Positions 1 to 13,805 of a stretch of DNA of 64,000 nt are shown here, in pieces (position 1 is the first letter of the stretch; every line of letters starts with the position of its first letter). The DNA comes from Erpobdella octoculata (lineage: Eukaryota; Annelida; Clitellata; Hirudinida; Erpobdellidae): contig OZ022243.1 in the NCBI GenBank assembly GCA_963978895.1, positions 447,501-511,500 on the forward strand, in the 5' to 3' direction. Under the pieces are notes generated by a model. It had not been told where the DNA came from, did not search any database, and worked only from the letters and a program-made list of their open reading frames with translations. The position numbers were made by a program, and so were the translations under genes.

Positions 1-33
1 ATTGATTTGACAAATGATCGATTTACTTTTCAG

Positions 34-3000
34 ATTTCTCCACTTTTCAAGAGAAATTTCCAGCAATTGTTGAAGAAAAGGTAACTTATTCTTCTTCTCA
101 GATCTTTTTCTTCATTTTATTTTTAACTTCTATCAATTACACGTTCTGAATTTGTATTTTATCCTTCGTGATTTAGTCATCTTTTTTTCTAATTTGATAA
201 TTCTTTTTTTTTTTAAATTAAATGGAAAATTTTCACTCTCGCCGATCGCAGGCAGCAGAAACATCCTTTCGAGAGGGTGGCCACACCCTACCAGACGTAC
301 AACTGGATGGCCCCTACGTGCGAACACACTTTCGATTACATCAGATCCGAAGACGGTGAGACATTCATAGAATAATATAATCACCTGTTGATTGATTATT
401 TACCTGTACATTCCTTTGTTCGCTCCGCATCCAGCTTTCTCATCTCGTCTCGGTTTCGAGGAGCACATCCCCGGTCAGACAAGGGACTGGAACGAAGAGC
501 TGCAGACGACCAGAGAGATGCCCAGGAAGCACCTACCGGAGAGGCTCATCAGGGAGAGGACCGTTTTCAAGGTTGGCTGTTGACTAAGCTGCTGTAGGGA
601 AGTTATGAGCAGTTGGGGTATGGGCGTGTTTATTCCGGCGGAGAATATTAAGGTGGAAATGTCGCCCGACTTCCATGCCGGGTGACTGATTTTCGTTCCA
701 TCGTGGCAACGTGTGCATGCACATACGAGATAGCTCTCTCGTAAGCGAGGATTTTAATTCCACTGCTCATTTTCTTTCCTTAGTCTCGAATATTACTAAT
801 AATTAAAGTTCTATCGAACAGGAAGATAAAGTCGATTTTGATTCTATTTTTTAGGGCTAACAATTATGTTGCTTCAACTACTGCTACTATAAACTGCTGC
901 TACTATATTGTTACTGCTACTATAAACTGTTACGTTTATAACTCGTTGCTTCAACATTATACAATTACGTATATCGTGTTGCTTCAACAGTTTGTAGCTA
1001 CGTATATCTTGTTCCCTCAACAGGTTCACAGTGATTTCGTCATTGCGGCAACAAAAGGAGCCATGCTGGTCATCGACGGCAACATCATGGCTATAAATCC
1101 GGGAGAGGATGCCAAGTAAGTTGAAGTTTTTTTTATTCAAATAATAATTTTTGTTTTTATAAAGAATCACATACTTTTTTATTTATTTTTTTTATTGACT
1201 ACTTTCGAATTTGAATCGCAATAAATTTATGTAATGTAACATCTGTGTTAATGTTGAGCGCGCCTTTAGATCTATGAAAAGCCGTTATATAAATTAATTT
1301 TTATTGATTAATTATTACTTTTTATCTTTTTTATACGTTCTTAATCACTCTATTTGCAGTTAAAATGTTTTCCTAATTCATAAACTATTTTTCTTCTCTT
1401 TTCTTTCCAGAATGCAAATGTTCCTCTGGAACAACATCTTCTTCAGTCTCGGTTTTGATGTCAAGGACCACTTCAAGGAATTTGGAGGAGATCATGCTGC
1501 TTATACTGCACCGGTATGTTTCCTATTCCATCCCACTGTCTCCTATTCCATCCCGTTGTCTCCTATTCCATCCCGTTGTCTCCTATTCCATCACGTTGTC
1601 TCATATTTCATCCCAATGTCTCCTATTCTATCCCACTGTTTCTTATTCTATTCCAATATCTCCTATTCCATTCCGCTCTCTCCTATTCCACCACACTGTG
1701 ATTGCTTGTCTTCTCTCCCTTACTCTTCTCTTTTGCTTCCATGTTTTTACTTTTTAAATTTCAGGGTTGCGACCTCCAGGGCGTGAAGGCGTACGCAGGG
1801 CTCGACCTCGAGGGTTTGTACACCCTGGGAACCGTTGTCATTGACTACAGGGGATACAGGGTCACAGCCCAGTCCATCATACCCGGTGAGTATCGATTGA
1901 TCCATCGTAATGTTTATGAGTTTGCCAGGTTTTTACAATCTCGATTAAATATTACGGCCCATTTTCTATTAATTAACTTTTTAACCAACTCTTCCATACG
2001 TCTCCATTTCAAGCCCAATATATTCAACACCTTTTCTGGAACATAATTTATTATTGGGCTGACCGGCTGGTTTCGTAATTCTTCTGAAAATCAGAATATA
2101 TATGCAGATGAATGTATGTATATATAGAACATTTGTATAACACCTCTTCATGGGAGGGCCATCACAGAGGCGCTTGCACAGCTGGCATAACAACTCTATT
2201 TATCCGGGAAAGATTGTTTGAATAAAAATGTTTTTTTTAGTCTGAACTTGAAGGTTGAAATGTTGAGTGTGTATCGTCTCTGACTTTGTCCGGCAAACTG
2301 TTCCATAGGCATGTGGCCCCGTCCTGGCAAAGTTTTTTGTGGTCAATAGTTATGCTGTTCTGTTTTTTTATTTGTCATAGGAATCTTGGAGAGGGAGCAG
2401 GACCAGTCCGTTGTTTACGGTTCTATCGACTTCGGAAAGACGATCGTCACCAACGACCGGTACCTGGAACTCGTGAGTGGTTTTGTTTTTGTTTTTCTAC
2501 TAATTATATTCGAACGTAACTATTTGATTTTTTTTAGAAGTGTTGATTGTGAAACAGGTTTAATTAACATAATGACTGACTGAGTTCTGCTGAAATTGCT
2601 ATCAACAACTGTTTTTGATAATGATGATGATGCACACAAAAAAACATGTTGAAATTATTATTAATAATAAAAAATTTTTTATTTTTTTACTTGCAGCTGA
2701 AGAAAGCCTCGCAGTCGTTGAAGATAAGACCGCACAAGTTAGCGTCTCGATTTGTTGTTGATGTGTTTTGATTCTTTTCTGAGGAGAAAAAATGGCCGTT
2801 TGTTGTTTCCTAATGAAATCTTTGTTTTGATAAAATTGTCATTCTTTTTTTCCAGAGTTCTCAACAGTAAGGGAGAAGTTGTTGAGCTGATATCATCCGT
2901 GGAATGCAAGGTGGGCATATCGACTGATTGATTGATTGATTGATTAATTGATTGATTGATTGATTGATTGAACTATTTAAAAGCAAGATTATTAGTTAAT

Positions 3001-4895
3001 ATATAAGCAAGATGATTGTCTTATTATAAGCAAGGTGATTGTTTTATTTTATTAATAGCAAGGTGATTGTCTTATTAATTGCAATTTCAATACGAATTAT
3101 TATTTATCAATCTCATATTCCTCGTTGCCAGGGAATCGTTGGAAACGACGGACGCCATTACATCCTTGACCTTCTGAGGACATTCCCTCCAGATGTTCAC
3201 TATCTCTCAGGTTGAACGACCTCAATATTTTTAATTGCAATTTTATTCTAATATCCTATCTAAATGAGCATTACAGAACGACTACATAAGGTCCCTGAGA
3301 TTTCCAAGCGCTGGACGTGCTTTCGAGATTTTGCCCCAGACTATTTTGCGGACGCGATATCTCTCTGGCGGCTGTTAATTCGATAGTTAACTCATCCGTT
3401 TGTTTTTTCTTGTCTTTCAGTCGATCAGTCGGAACTGAACGTCGTCTCGAGAGAGTTTGGCTTTCCGAGGAGTCATAAGCACAAGCTGGCTTGCCTCAGA
3501 CAAGAACTTGTTGACGCCTTTGTCGAGTTTGTATTGTATTGTATTGTTTGGTATAGGGTCATCGGATTGATACAGTTCATTGTAACGTTATACTTGATCT
3601 GATTTGATTATATTTTATTCTATCTGTTTTTATCTATATCTTTTATTTATCTTTATTTCACACTAACATCTCATTTACTATAATTCATATTATTTTGATT
3701 TCCCATTGTTCCAATCCAGCTTTTTGGCTGCAATACAAATAAAAGTTATATCTATCTATACGTGTCGTAGTTTGTATTGTTTTGTATACGTATCATAGTT
3801 TGTAAAGTTATTTTATTTTAACGTTGTTTGCCAATCAGGAACCGGTACTTGCTTTTCGTCAAGAGCGCTGCCACTCAATTCCAGTTGCTGAAGCTCAAGA
3901 AACTTCAGAGCGGAGCTGCACAGCAGGATCAGGTTGGAAAAAAAAGTTTATAACTCCTAATTTGCTGACTTTAAAAAAAAACTTTCGACTGACCGCATCC
4001 GACGAATTTTCTCTATCCGCAGACTGCCGAAACGAACAACAACAACGACAAAATCGCGCAAATCAAAGACGTCGCCGCAAAAGAGGAACCCGTCGCGACG
4101 GACGAAAACAAAGACGACTCGTCGGCTGCTCCACTCGCCAACAATCACGGCCTCGACCTCGTCGGCGAAGAAGCTAAGAAACTCGTAGCCACTCTGACCG
4201 GCGCAGCTAGTCCCTTTCTGGACGGCTCAGACGCGCTGCCGAAGGCCATTTCCGATTTGGCTAAGCTCGCCAATGAAGCCATCAAGCCGGCGAATGCCAG
4301 CTTGATGTTGGGTCTGGAGGCTAAGCCGGTCGAAGATGCCGTCGCAAAGACTTTAGATTTGGTCAGGCCGGATTCGGTCGTCGCAGAGGAATCGAAACCG
4401 GAGACGGAAGACGGGTCGAAGGAAATCGTTAAAAAGTCGGCTCGTCTGGTCGGATCGTTGTCGGACAGCGAGTTCCTCATCGCGTTCAATACCGATCTTT
4501 TCCAGGATCACGTCGCTCATGCCGAAGAAAACGTAAGTGACGTTCTCAGGTCGCTGGTTGTTACATTCGTATGTGATAATTGTTGATCAACATTTTTGTT
4601 GATTACCGGTTTGTAGATTGCTTATCTCTCTGCATGCTTATCTGTGTATAATTTGTACAATTGAATGCGTTTATGTGTTTTTACTTTTCGTTAATCTGCG
4701 GTCAATTAAATAAATTATTTGATTATGAATATTAATTATTAAAAATCATTTCAGTCTGAAAATATGAAACGAGAGAAGCAATTGGTGATAGACGCTGCTG
4801 CATTCATACTCACAGATCAAATCCCTGGCTTTGTGAGTCTGTCTTATTTCTTTAAATCCATCATAGTCTAATTATCTTGCTTATATTCATACAGT

Positions 4896-4983
<88 letters not shown>

Positions 4984-7900
4984 TTATGTAACAATACATT
5001 ATAACATTATTTTAATTATCATAAACATAATAATGTTAATTATCGTAAATATATTATGTTAATCAGGTGACAGACTGTCTCGAGCACACTTCGTCTCCGA
5101 TCGATTACTTCACGCTGACTGAATCTCTCCACCATCAGTTAGTTAATTAAAAAAATTATAATTAATTAAAACTAATTTTTTATACTCTATCACCGTTAGA
5201 TAGATGTCTCTGCAATCGTAGCAAATCGGACTAATTTAATCCTCGCTAATTCGTTAAAAGTCATGCAGATCAGCTGTTATTAGCGAATCGCTGGCCGGCT
5301 AATCAATTAATAATGATTAATAATTAACACGGTTCTGTTTCTTTCTTAGCGGCATCAACATGCGCTACCTCGGAACGGTCACGGAACAGGTTGCCAAGCA
5401 TCCTCAACTCTCTTATTTATACGTTAGTAGTCGTGATTTTAATCGGTTCAACTCTTTTCGCTTTTCCGATATAATGGCCTTTTGTTTTGTGATTAGTAAA
5501 TTTTTTTAATGAATGTCATGTGGATAATTTGTTTTGTTAGCTTATTTTGACTTATAATGTCTGCTTATTTATTTATTTATTATTGATCTTTTCCTTCAGT
5601 CTATCATGGTTTCTAGCGTCGTGACTCGGTCTGCCAAGCACCTGTACAAGACCTACATGCAGGGCGTTGACTCTCTCAACTTGGCCTCGGCAATCAGCCA
5701 CTTCCTGAACTGCTACCTGGGTTCATATTCCAATCCTTTCACCCAGGCAGCTTCTGAAGAGGTGAGTTTGAGGTTAATGAAACCAGGATGCTGTCAGGTT
5801 AATGTTGTGCTGCGACGTTCCATAACGGTAAACAGCAGAGATGTTGTACTTGGTACTCGTACTCGAGTACGTTTTTTAAGTGCTCGTACCCAAAGCCTTG
5901 GTACTTGTACTCGTTTTCCACTCAGTACTGAGTAGCAGAGATGTAGTACTTGTTACTAGTACTTGTACTTGTTCTTCAAGTACTCATACTCGAAACCATG
6001 GTACTTGTAATCGTACTCGCACCATAAGTACTCGCAACATCTCTGGTAAACAGAGGTCGGAACTTCTATCGGTTGTTGTAACTTTTATGCTTTTGTATTC
6101 TCGAACAGAAACACAAGAAGAAGAATAAAAGAAAGAACAAAGGTCCATTTTCGATCCAGAGTGGTTGGTCTTAAATGTTCTTATTTTTAGATTTTAAAGC
6201 ATAAAATTTTGTAAATTATTATTAATTCGATAAATCAATTTTTTTCCAGACAACGTCGAGTGGACCTCGGAGACTCCGAAAGGTCTCTGGAAGAAGATCG
6301 TGGACGAGGCGCAAGAATACTACGGCTTTAAAGTGGAATGGTTCGTAGTTCTGAGTCATGGTGGTTGGTGTGTCTGGATGTCATTAACTGAGAGTCATCT
6401 GGTGATAATATTGCGAGTGGACTTCAAGCTATAAGAATGATGCAGTCTATTACATTTCTGTTCGATCGGTTTATGACCGAGTGCTATTGCAAGTAACGGA
6501 AATTGCACTATAGTGGTTGATTGATTATTAAATAGTGGTTGATTGATTATTAAATAGTGGTTGATTGATTATTAAATAGTGGTTGATTGATTATTAAATA
6601 GTGGTTGATTGATTATTAAATAGTGGTTGATTGATTATTAAATAGTGGTTGATTGATTATTAAATAGTGGTTGATTGATTATTAAATAGGGGTTGATTGA
6701 TTATTAAATAGTGGTTGATTGATTATTAAATCGTCGTAATCAATCATTTCAGTGACTCGGTCGATGGTCTGGTTGAAAAGTACTCCATACAGAAAGTTTC
6801 CATGCTGAGAGCGTTTTGCAAGTGCGTCGGCATCCAGCTCTTCCTGAAAGAATTCTTGCTCGACAGCAAGAACAAACAAGCCTTCACTTCCGAAGACGTT
6901 CAGAATGTTTTCCCAATTGTCAAACACATCCAGCCTAAGGTATTTTTGGGGAGGGAGTCAGAACTGTCTTTGAGCTACTTAAGAAGTTATCTGTCTTTAG
7001 GATCTTGAAAGTTTTCATTTTCCATAATCTTTGGATTCCTTACGATTTTAAAATGATATCTTAACTTTTCCAGGCAACTGATGCCTACCACGTCTTCACC
7101 AGTGGACAAGCGAAGATCCAGCACGGTCTTCTCCAGGAAGGCTACGAACTCGTTACCGAAGCCTTGAACCTACTGAACAACATTTACGGTGCCATGCACC
7201 ATGAAATTGCTGCCTGTGCCAGGCTGCTGGCCAGACTTAGTTACATCATGGGTGATTACGGAGAGGTAAGCTAGTCGATCATGATGATGATCTTGGTGGC
7301 GATACGCTTATGAGATACTTTCCGATACATATGGCTAATCAACACTTTAGCTAATCAATTGATGTGTTATTTTCAGGCTCTAGTCTATCAGCAAAGAGCT
7401 GTTCTAATGAGCGAAAGAGTACTGGGTATCGACCATCCCAACACGATCACTGAATATGTAAGTATATGGTAATATCACGGTAGATGCAGTGGTAGATGCA
7501 ATCAATTAATTAATTGATTATAATACTTAATTTATTCAAACAGGCGCACTTAGCCTTATACTGTTTTGCAAACAATCAAATTTCAACGGCTCTCAAGCTC
7601 CTCTACAGGGCCGTCTACTTGGCCTTTATATGCGTCGGAGAGTTCCATCCCGAAGTTGCTCTCTTCTATGTGAGTTTTATTTCTTTCCATTGATTTCAGG
7701 CTGACAGCTTCTTTTTCCATGTTATGTTTACTAGAAAGGTTTTAGTATTTTGTTGTGTCATCAAATGTTTTTTTTTCTTTCTTAGTGCAACATCGGTCTC
7801 ATCCTTCACGCCGTTTCCGAGTTTGATCTCTCACTCAAGTTCCTGACCAGAGCCCTAGAGCTCAATTCAAAGTAAGCCGATTTGATTAATTAATTAATTT

Positions 7901-9356
7901 ATTTATTTATTGAAATACTTTCACCTTATTAATTTATATATCAAATATTACTAAACGAATAAATAGTTTTTTTTCTGTAAAATTTGATTGATTAACCCTG
8001 CTACTACCAAGGGTATAATAACAATGATCAGAATTCGGCGAAATTTTGTGACCAAATTTAAAAAAATCAAGGGTCTTGTAGGGGGTAAATTTGTACAAAG
8101 TCACAAAATTTCACTGAATTCGGATCATGTGTGATGGGCTTCAACTCCGATTGGTGCATTGAACTTTGAACTATATTGTAATAACGACGATTTGTCTGTG
8201 TGTCCACCCAGGTTCTTTGGACCAAAAAGTCTCAAGTGCGCCCTCAACTACCACCTCATCGCGAGGACTTACTCGTGCAAGGGCGACTTCAGAAGTGCCC
8301 TCCACAGCGAAAAGGAGTCGTACACTATTTACAAACAACTGGTGAGCTTTTTGGATTTTCCGAAACGGGTTTTGCTCGTGCTTAGCTTTTTTTCGACTGA
8401 TCTTATATGTTATCCAGACGATCACACATAGGACTATCCCAAATAGATTTATGCTCTTTGGTCTGTTGCTCATAGGGTTAGGGTTATCCTATGAGTCCCA
8501 ATCCTATGTACGATTTTACCACGAGTCAGTCCTATGTGCTAAAATCACCTTATATGTACGTTTTCCGCCCGATAGCTTGGAGAAGGTCACGACCGGACGA
8601 GGGAAAGCTCCGAATGTCTCAAACATCTCACCAACCAGGCTGTCAAGTTCCAGAAGACGGTGAACCAGCTGTCGAAGGGGGAAAAAATCAATAACATACC
8701 GTCCATACAGGTATGTTCGACTTTCTGATAATACTGTACTGACTTAGTAATTGGCTCTGAGTTTAGGTAAGACATTCGTCAGTGTTGACTGTTTAATGGC
8801 AATAATAGACAATTGGTCGCAACTTCTAAATATATTTTGAACGTATAGTGGAGTCATGTGTTTATTGTTTTTTTTTGTTTCCATTAGATCCAGGTACCAT
8901 CTCTAGCTAACGTTCTCGAGACTCTGAACCTGGTCAATGGGATAGTCTTTGTTCACATAAGGTTGGTTGATGTCCATCGTTTATTTTTTCAAAAATCTTT
9001 TTTCAAGCTTATTAAGGACTAGATGGGTCCCAAGCCTTGTATATAATTTTCTGGGTTGACTGGTTAAAAGTCACTCTAATTTCTCGAACCGTGATTATTT
9101 TCATTATTATATAGCTGCAAGTGTAACTGAAATCTGTCGTCTTTAAATTTTCAGTCCCGAAGACATCGACAAATTCCGCGAGGAAGTCCTGCGTCACCAG
9201 ATCATGCAAAAGCTGAATCCGGATGCCGCCCCGGGCAAGAACCAGACGCCGAAACAGCCGGAAAACGCCGGAGAAGAACCGAAAAACAAGTCGTCTGCTG
9301 ACGACCAGCCCCCGTCTGTTCCCAACGGAGGCAGTTGTTTCGATGTGGTCGACTGA
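34..9356 (+). CDS. CLUH: Clustered mitochondria protein homolog (CLU/CLUH), 5'-partial, 28 exons visible
   Basis: Cytosolic RNA-binding protein that in fly and mammals binds mRNAs of nuclear-encoded mitochondrial proteins and keeps mitochondria dispersed. Exons: 34-80, 252-355, 435-571, 1024-1115, 1411-1513, 1765-1885, 2381-2472, 2697-2737, 2856-2910, 3132-3210, 3421-3535, 3839-3932, 4023-4532, 4755-4832, 5067-5137, 5350-5422, 5600-5761, 6109-6142, 6250-6340, 6753-6939, 7074-7265, 7377-7457, 7544-7669, 7786-7871, 8212-8341, 8576-8710, 8888-8961, 9155-9356. Phases sum to 1103 codons plus TGA. The CLU domain (visible residues about 16-330) contains [25 protein letters not shown] and [19 protein letters not shown] 170-codon low-complexity exon (4023-4532) is a linker. 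The central eIF3-like region follows, with NMRYLG and [11 protein letters not shown], then a basic [11 protein letters not shown] stretch. TPR repeats fill about 763-1012 (YGAMHHE, YIMGDY, HPNTI). The N-terminal part and start codon lie left of the window. The donor after 3535 is ambiguous (GTATT repeats). The family assignment is firm. Confidence 0.97.
4899..4978. repeat. (TA)n microsatellite
   Basis: About 80 bp of uninterrupted TA dinucleotides inside a CLUH intron. Confidence 0.97.
5828..6053. mobile_element. Non-autonomous hAT element (MITE) with perfect target-site duplication
   Basis: A 210-bp element at 5836-6045 begins CAGAGATGTTG and ends with its exact reverse complement CAACATCTCTG. 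It is flanked by identical 8-bp direct repeats GTAAACAG (5828-5835 and 6046-6053). An 8-bp TSD plus CAGAG termini is the hAT signature. The inside is rich in GTACTCGTACT-type repeats and has an internal second CAGAGATG near 5934. It has no coding capacity. It lies in a CLUH intron outside the duplicated segment. Confidence 0.85.
6511..6730. repeat. 22-bp tandem repeat, ten units
   Basis: Ten nearly identical units of TAGTGGTTGATTGATTATTA plus AA fill the end of the CLUH intron before exon 6753-6939. One unit carries a T-to-G change. The array ends about 20 bp before the acceptor site and about 190 bp before the left duplication breakpoint. Confidence 0.9.
8025..8127. mobile_element. Short inverted-repeat element (MITE-like) in CLUH intron
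   Basis: The first 28 bp (8025-8052, starting TGATCAGAATTC) and the last 28 bp (8100-8127) are reverse complements with about three mismatches and enclose about 47 bp. The transcript could fold into a long hairpin. No clear target-site duplication was found. The exact copy is at 23488-23590. Confidence 0.6.
8425..8540. mobile_element. Possible second MITE-like inverted repeat in CLUH intron
   Basis: CACATAGGACT near 8426 is matched by AGTCCTATGTG near 8528, an exact 11-bp inverted repeat about 115 bp apart, with further ATCCTATG-like motifs between. It sits just before the acceptor of exon 8576-8710. The copy is at +15,463. Confidence 0.4.
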
Positions 9357-12300
9357 TTTGCGAGTTCCCCCCTTTTGGTGGTAGAGATTTGGGAACCTGC
9401 TGATTACTGAACGGGTGCTCAAAGACTGATATGAAAGATATACGTATAAATCTATGTTCGTTGAATGTTAACATTGCACGTGCTTGGTCGCGAGCTAGTG
9501 GCGTATTAGGAGCTTGTTTTGAGAAGAAAGTTTTTTATATATATATATATATAAATTGTCTCTTTTTACAGAATCAAGACTGTTTAGGATAAATCTGAGT
9601 AAATTTATTATTTTTGAGAAAAGACTTGAATGTTTTTTTTATTATTTTTTTTCTTTTTTATTGTCCTGATGATGAGCAGAGAGCAAGAGAAATCATTACC
9701 TGTGCAATCACTTCCCAATGATCAATCGATTGTCGGATAAAATGTCTCTTGTGAAATTAATATTACTCTTATAGAATATAGTTTTTTATTGAATTGTTTT
9801 TATTTGTGATTCAACTGTTAGTTGGCATCCTCTCATTTTCTTGACTTTCACGGTCAGTAACGTCGCTCTTTTGGCAGATTTATATATATATATATAAATT
9901 TTTGTAGATGGCCAAATTTTTATTTTGCATTTTTTGTGCTTTTAAAGTTGCATCGGCGGCTCACTCAAAGGAATTTTAGTTTTCTGTTCGTCTGTATGTA
10001 AATATAAACGAGTTCGAGATACTGTGGTAGTTCAAATGTCTTATTAGAATGGGTTCTGCATTGCTTTATTCGTGCTAGATTGATGAGGTTGTATCTTTCA
10101 CATTGTAGGGAGTGCAGTACGTAGAAATGTAGTTGTTAGATGTGAGGAGGCTAGTTGGCCACTTTAGACTGTCTTGTTTTGAAATTAAGAGGGGGATGGT
10201 GGTTCTGTGCTGGAGTGTGTTTGAAAAGGTTATGCCCCTAGGGAAGGTCACGATTGGGCTGTGTGGTGTCATGTAGTGACTAGTGTGACAATTCCAGTGT
10301 GCTAATAAAAGTTTTTACACTTTAAAAGGTTTTTAATCTGATGAATCCTTGTTGAATGTCAGTTTGTTATCAAACTAAATGTGTACTAAGTATTAACATT
10401 ACTTTTAGTCTTATAGTTATTAGAGATTTTTAGCCGATGAACATCATTTTCAGCTCATCTCTCACACTATTTTATGGTTCTACATAGCACAACTGTATCA
10501 AACGATATTGGTGATTCTACGTCAATCAAAGCTGATATTTATAATGCAAAGCTCGATAATGGCACCGATATTATCTTTCCCTAGATAGGAATTCGCTGAT
10601 TCACATGGGTGAGCAGGATCTTTCGCATAACATTCTGATGCTCTACCGACTTTGAATTGGGAGGGCTAAATTTGATAAGTGGACGATGATCATAATCAGA
10701 AAAGTAAACTCGAATTGCGACGTTTAAGAATTACAAAAGACTTGAGTGCGAAATAACCTTTTCCTACAGACTTTCATTGAGAAGTTGTGAATAGGAGCTG
10801 CTGGTTGTGTGCAATCCTTCTTGTGCGTAGGAATGCCTGCTGAAGTAATAAATATGCTTCAAACTTCAGCTTTATCTGATTAATTTTTTTAATAATTTTG
10901 AACATTAAAAAATTTTCTTTTAATGCCAACATTTGATCGAACAGTATCCAATTCACACTCATGTTGTATATTATAGTCATTTACATTAGTAGCACGAGGT
11001 AATAATGATGGATGTCTCACTAATGACGTGTAGTGTACAGTTCGTAGAGCGTGCGTGTGTTTGTGTATCCTTCGATGTTTCCATATCTATACTCAGTATA
11101 CTGTATACATGAACCTAGTTCATTGTAGGCCAGTGTATATGGCGTTTGGTCATCTTTTTGTTTATTTTTAAGAAACGTGTATTGACGTTTTCTAATTTTC
11201 ATGCTTGATTATCGGCTTAAATTCATATGCACGGTAATGGTATGGTGTAGTGTGCATATTGGTTGATGCTAATCCGTGTCTCTGTATACTTTTCGATCTT
11301 TTAACTAATAAATTGATTAGTTAGACGAAGAAACATAAAATTCGAAGGTTGAATTTCAAGTTTATTATCATCTACTACAAACTGTACTTGTCAACATGTT
11401 CAACCTCTGAAATATATCTGCTAATAAACTCCCACAAGCTGCATGCTTGGAAAATTCCAGGTTTGGAAGTTGATTTACCTAACTATAGTTTTGTAATATA
11501 CATATAGGTACACTACAAGACTTTAAAAAATCAAATCAAGACTGTTGAAATACCGAACTTGCCCTAGTTATTGTTTTTATCTCAGGCGATTTATTAATGA
11601 GAAGTTTATAAGCCAAGCATACAAGCTTGGATATCATAGAAGTTGCATTCCACCGTGGATATAGTCGATATAGATTGCATATAGGTAGCTATATGTATTA
11701 TATGGCCATAGTAGGTGATGCATCAACGTAGGCGATGGCTATAAAAATAATAAACCAAAACTCCGTCAACATTGTTTCTTGACGTATACCACTTCTGGAA
11801 AGTTCCGTAAAACTCAATTTTCCACAATGCGATAGACGCATATAAGAAAGATGCATTGTAATGTATGTATGTAATGAAACACGTTTTTTTGCATATAGAA
11901 ATACGCGTAACAGAATTATTCAGCAGCGCCGTGTGTGCAGCTTTCGCAGCAAAATTCCATTTGGATGCCGAGCAACCAGTTCCGTGGTTAACGCACATAG
12001 ACACAGTATGAGCAACCGCTGCAAATGCGTGAGATAGAGTCTTACTCTCTACTCTATCTATCTATCTATCTATACATACTACATAGCTTATTTCTCCTAC
12101 CTAACCGTCTAACCGAACTAACCTTCCTTATCTCTGCTATACTGTGTTCGCCACACCTAGTCTAAAAATTGCGTTTTTCTCTACGCCGAAACGTGCGTTC
12201 CTGTTTTTTTTTCGTCAAATTAAATTAAGTCTTCTTCTTCGTCTGCCGGCTGATATTCTTCAGACCTCTCACAGAGCATCTGGTACGTTGATTGAGAAGT

Positions 12301-13805
12301 GTTTTTTGCAAATTTCGAAAATAATTACAAAGCTGAAAAAAAAAACAAGGTGATCGATAATCACCTTGACAACCGTTTGCAACGCTAAATAAAACATTTC
12401 GGCACTACAAGTTCTGAGAAAATCGACTGAAAACACGAACGCCAAACCGATCTAAAAAAATAAATAAAGCAGACGTCTCCGGAAACGAATAAAAAAAATA
12501 CACAAACGGCTAGGTACGACTAACGGCCAATCGACATGTTCATCTATTTATTTTGTGAGCTCTCTGTGAACGAGCTCGTCTTGAAGCTGAGATAAAAAAA
12601 AAACGGTGCTAAAAAAAAGAAAATATATTCCATCTTTATTTAGAAAATAATTTCTTTCCGGAGCGCAGATTCATGTGGAAAAACTTCCAGAAGCGAGTGA
12701 TGCGTAGAAGCGAACGAGATTTTATAGGTACAGTAACTTTAGTTCAGAATGCATTTCATGCGATTCATTTATAAAAGGAAACGGCAATTAAGGTACGACT
12801 TTTATAAATAGCGTACACACGTGTAGGGTATAATTTTTGCCACGTTTTGTAAGTCAATATTCGAATATTACCTGCGACTCGGATAAACTTAGGATACTCA
12901 TTCGATTATCATTTGAGTACGGATCACAATCGATTGAATATCTAAGCGATTATTTAATGAAATAAAATTTAAACGCTTTAGGTAGCTACTTCGTCTGTAT
13001 CGTTAGACATCTCTGTTTATTTTTTATTTTGGTAATGCGATAAAAAAGACAATTATATCTTTTCAAGAACGTTCACCGTCATAGTATTACGGAAATTACA
13101 AACCACTCAAAATGGATTTAGGTGGCTTTGATTTGGATTGAATTTCATCTAGGCATCATCTCTTATTGAAATTTGATGTTTTTCCTATATTTATTAATTT
13201 TTATTTAGTAAATAGTCGTATTTATTAATAATACGGAGTAAAAAATCTTTATATTTGTTTTTTTATGTTCTTCAAAAAAGGAAATGTCACAAAGTTTGCT
13301 TGAACGGAAGTGGCTTCTTAACTCCTTAACCGAAGATTCTAATACGCCAACATCTACCACAGAACAGGCTAGTTTTGCTTAATCATTAAAAACCATGTTT
13401 TCAGTTCAGTAGTATAGGTATACATACAATTTTAAAGTTTTTCAGTTTAGAATGTTGAAAAGATGCCATGCCTAATTTGAATGAGTGCTAGCTTCAGTTA
13501 ATATAAGCAGAATGACCAACCCTATTGGAAAAAGAATTATACTAGAAATAGCAAATAGCGTGTAAAATCGATCGTCTTCTGGGTGCTAAGAAACTTATTT
13601 GAGAGTGGGAGTGCGTTGCAACGCTCAGCGCAGCCCAGCTAAAAATAGAACAGCTCTACAGAAATAACGCTTGTAAGGTTCTTGGAACGATAAAATTACT
13701 TTTCTGCGAAAATCTGAGAGAAAAAAAACAGCTAAAGTTAACAAATTGTTGTTTTTTTCTTAGCTTAACATAAACGGTTTTATATTCATTTAAATTTCCT
13801 ACCAG
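9357..13805. other. CLUH 3' UTR and CLUH-TRIM intergenic region
   Basis: AT-rich, without a convincing coding exon. Seen here: TA runs near 9536 and 9880, a short CTAT tetranucleotide run near 12054, and an 8-bp-stem hairpin AAGGTGAT/ATCACCTT near 12347. A 28-codon open stretch at 13284-13367 starts with ATG. Its T/P/S-rich end resembles the start of the TRIM exon and could be a first coding exon, but it would need a GC donor. The same region recurs at 24820-29268. Confidence 0.6.
10304..10309 (+). terminator. Candidate poly(A) signal for CLUH
   Basis: AATAAA about 950 bp past the CLUH stop, followed by a T-rich stretch. The 3' UTR up to here is AT-rich with short TA runs. It is the clearest hexamer in the first kilobase after the stop; usage is inferred. 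The duplicate lies at 25767-25772. Confidence 0.4.

Noticed and set aside
1412..1786. 124-codon frame with [10 protein letters not shown] repeats
   Set aside because: The real CLUH exon ends at 1513; the rest is an intronic TCCTATTCCATCCC tandem repeat.
8464..8476. Telomere-like GGGTTAGGGTTA
   Set aside because: Only about two units, inside a CLUH intron; not an array.
12144..12353. 69-codon frame as a separate small gene
   Set aside because: No coding-like composition, no family resemblance and no splice context.
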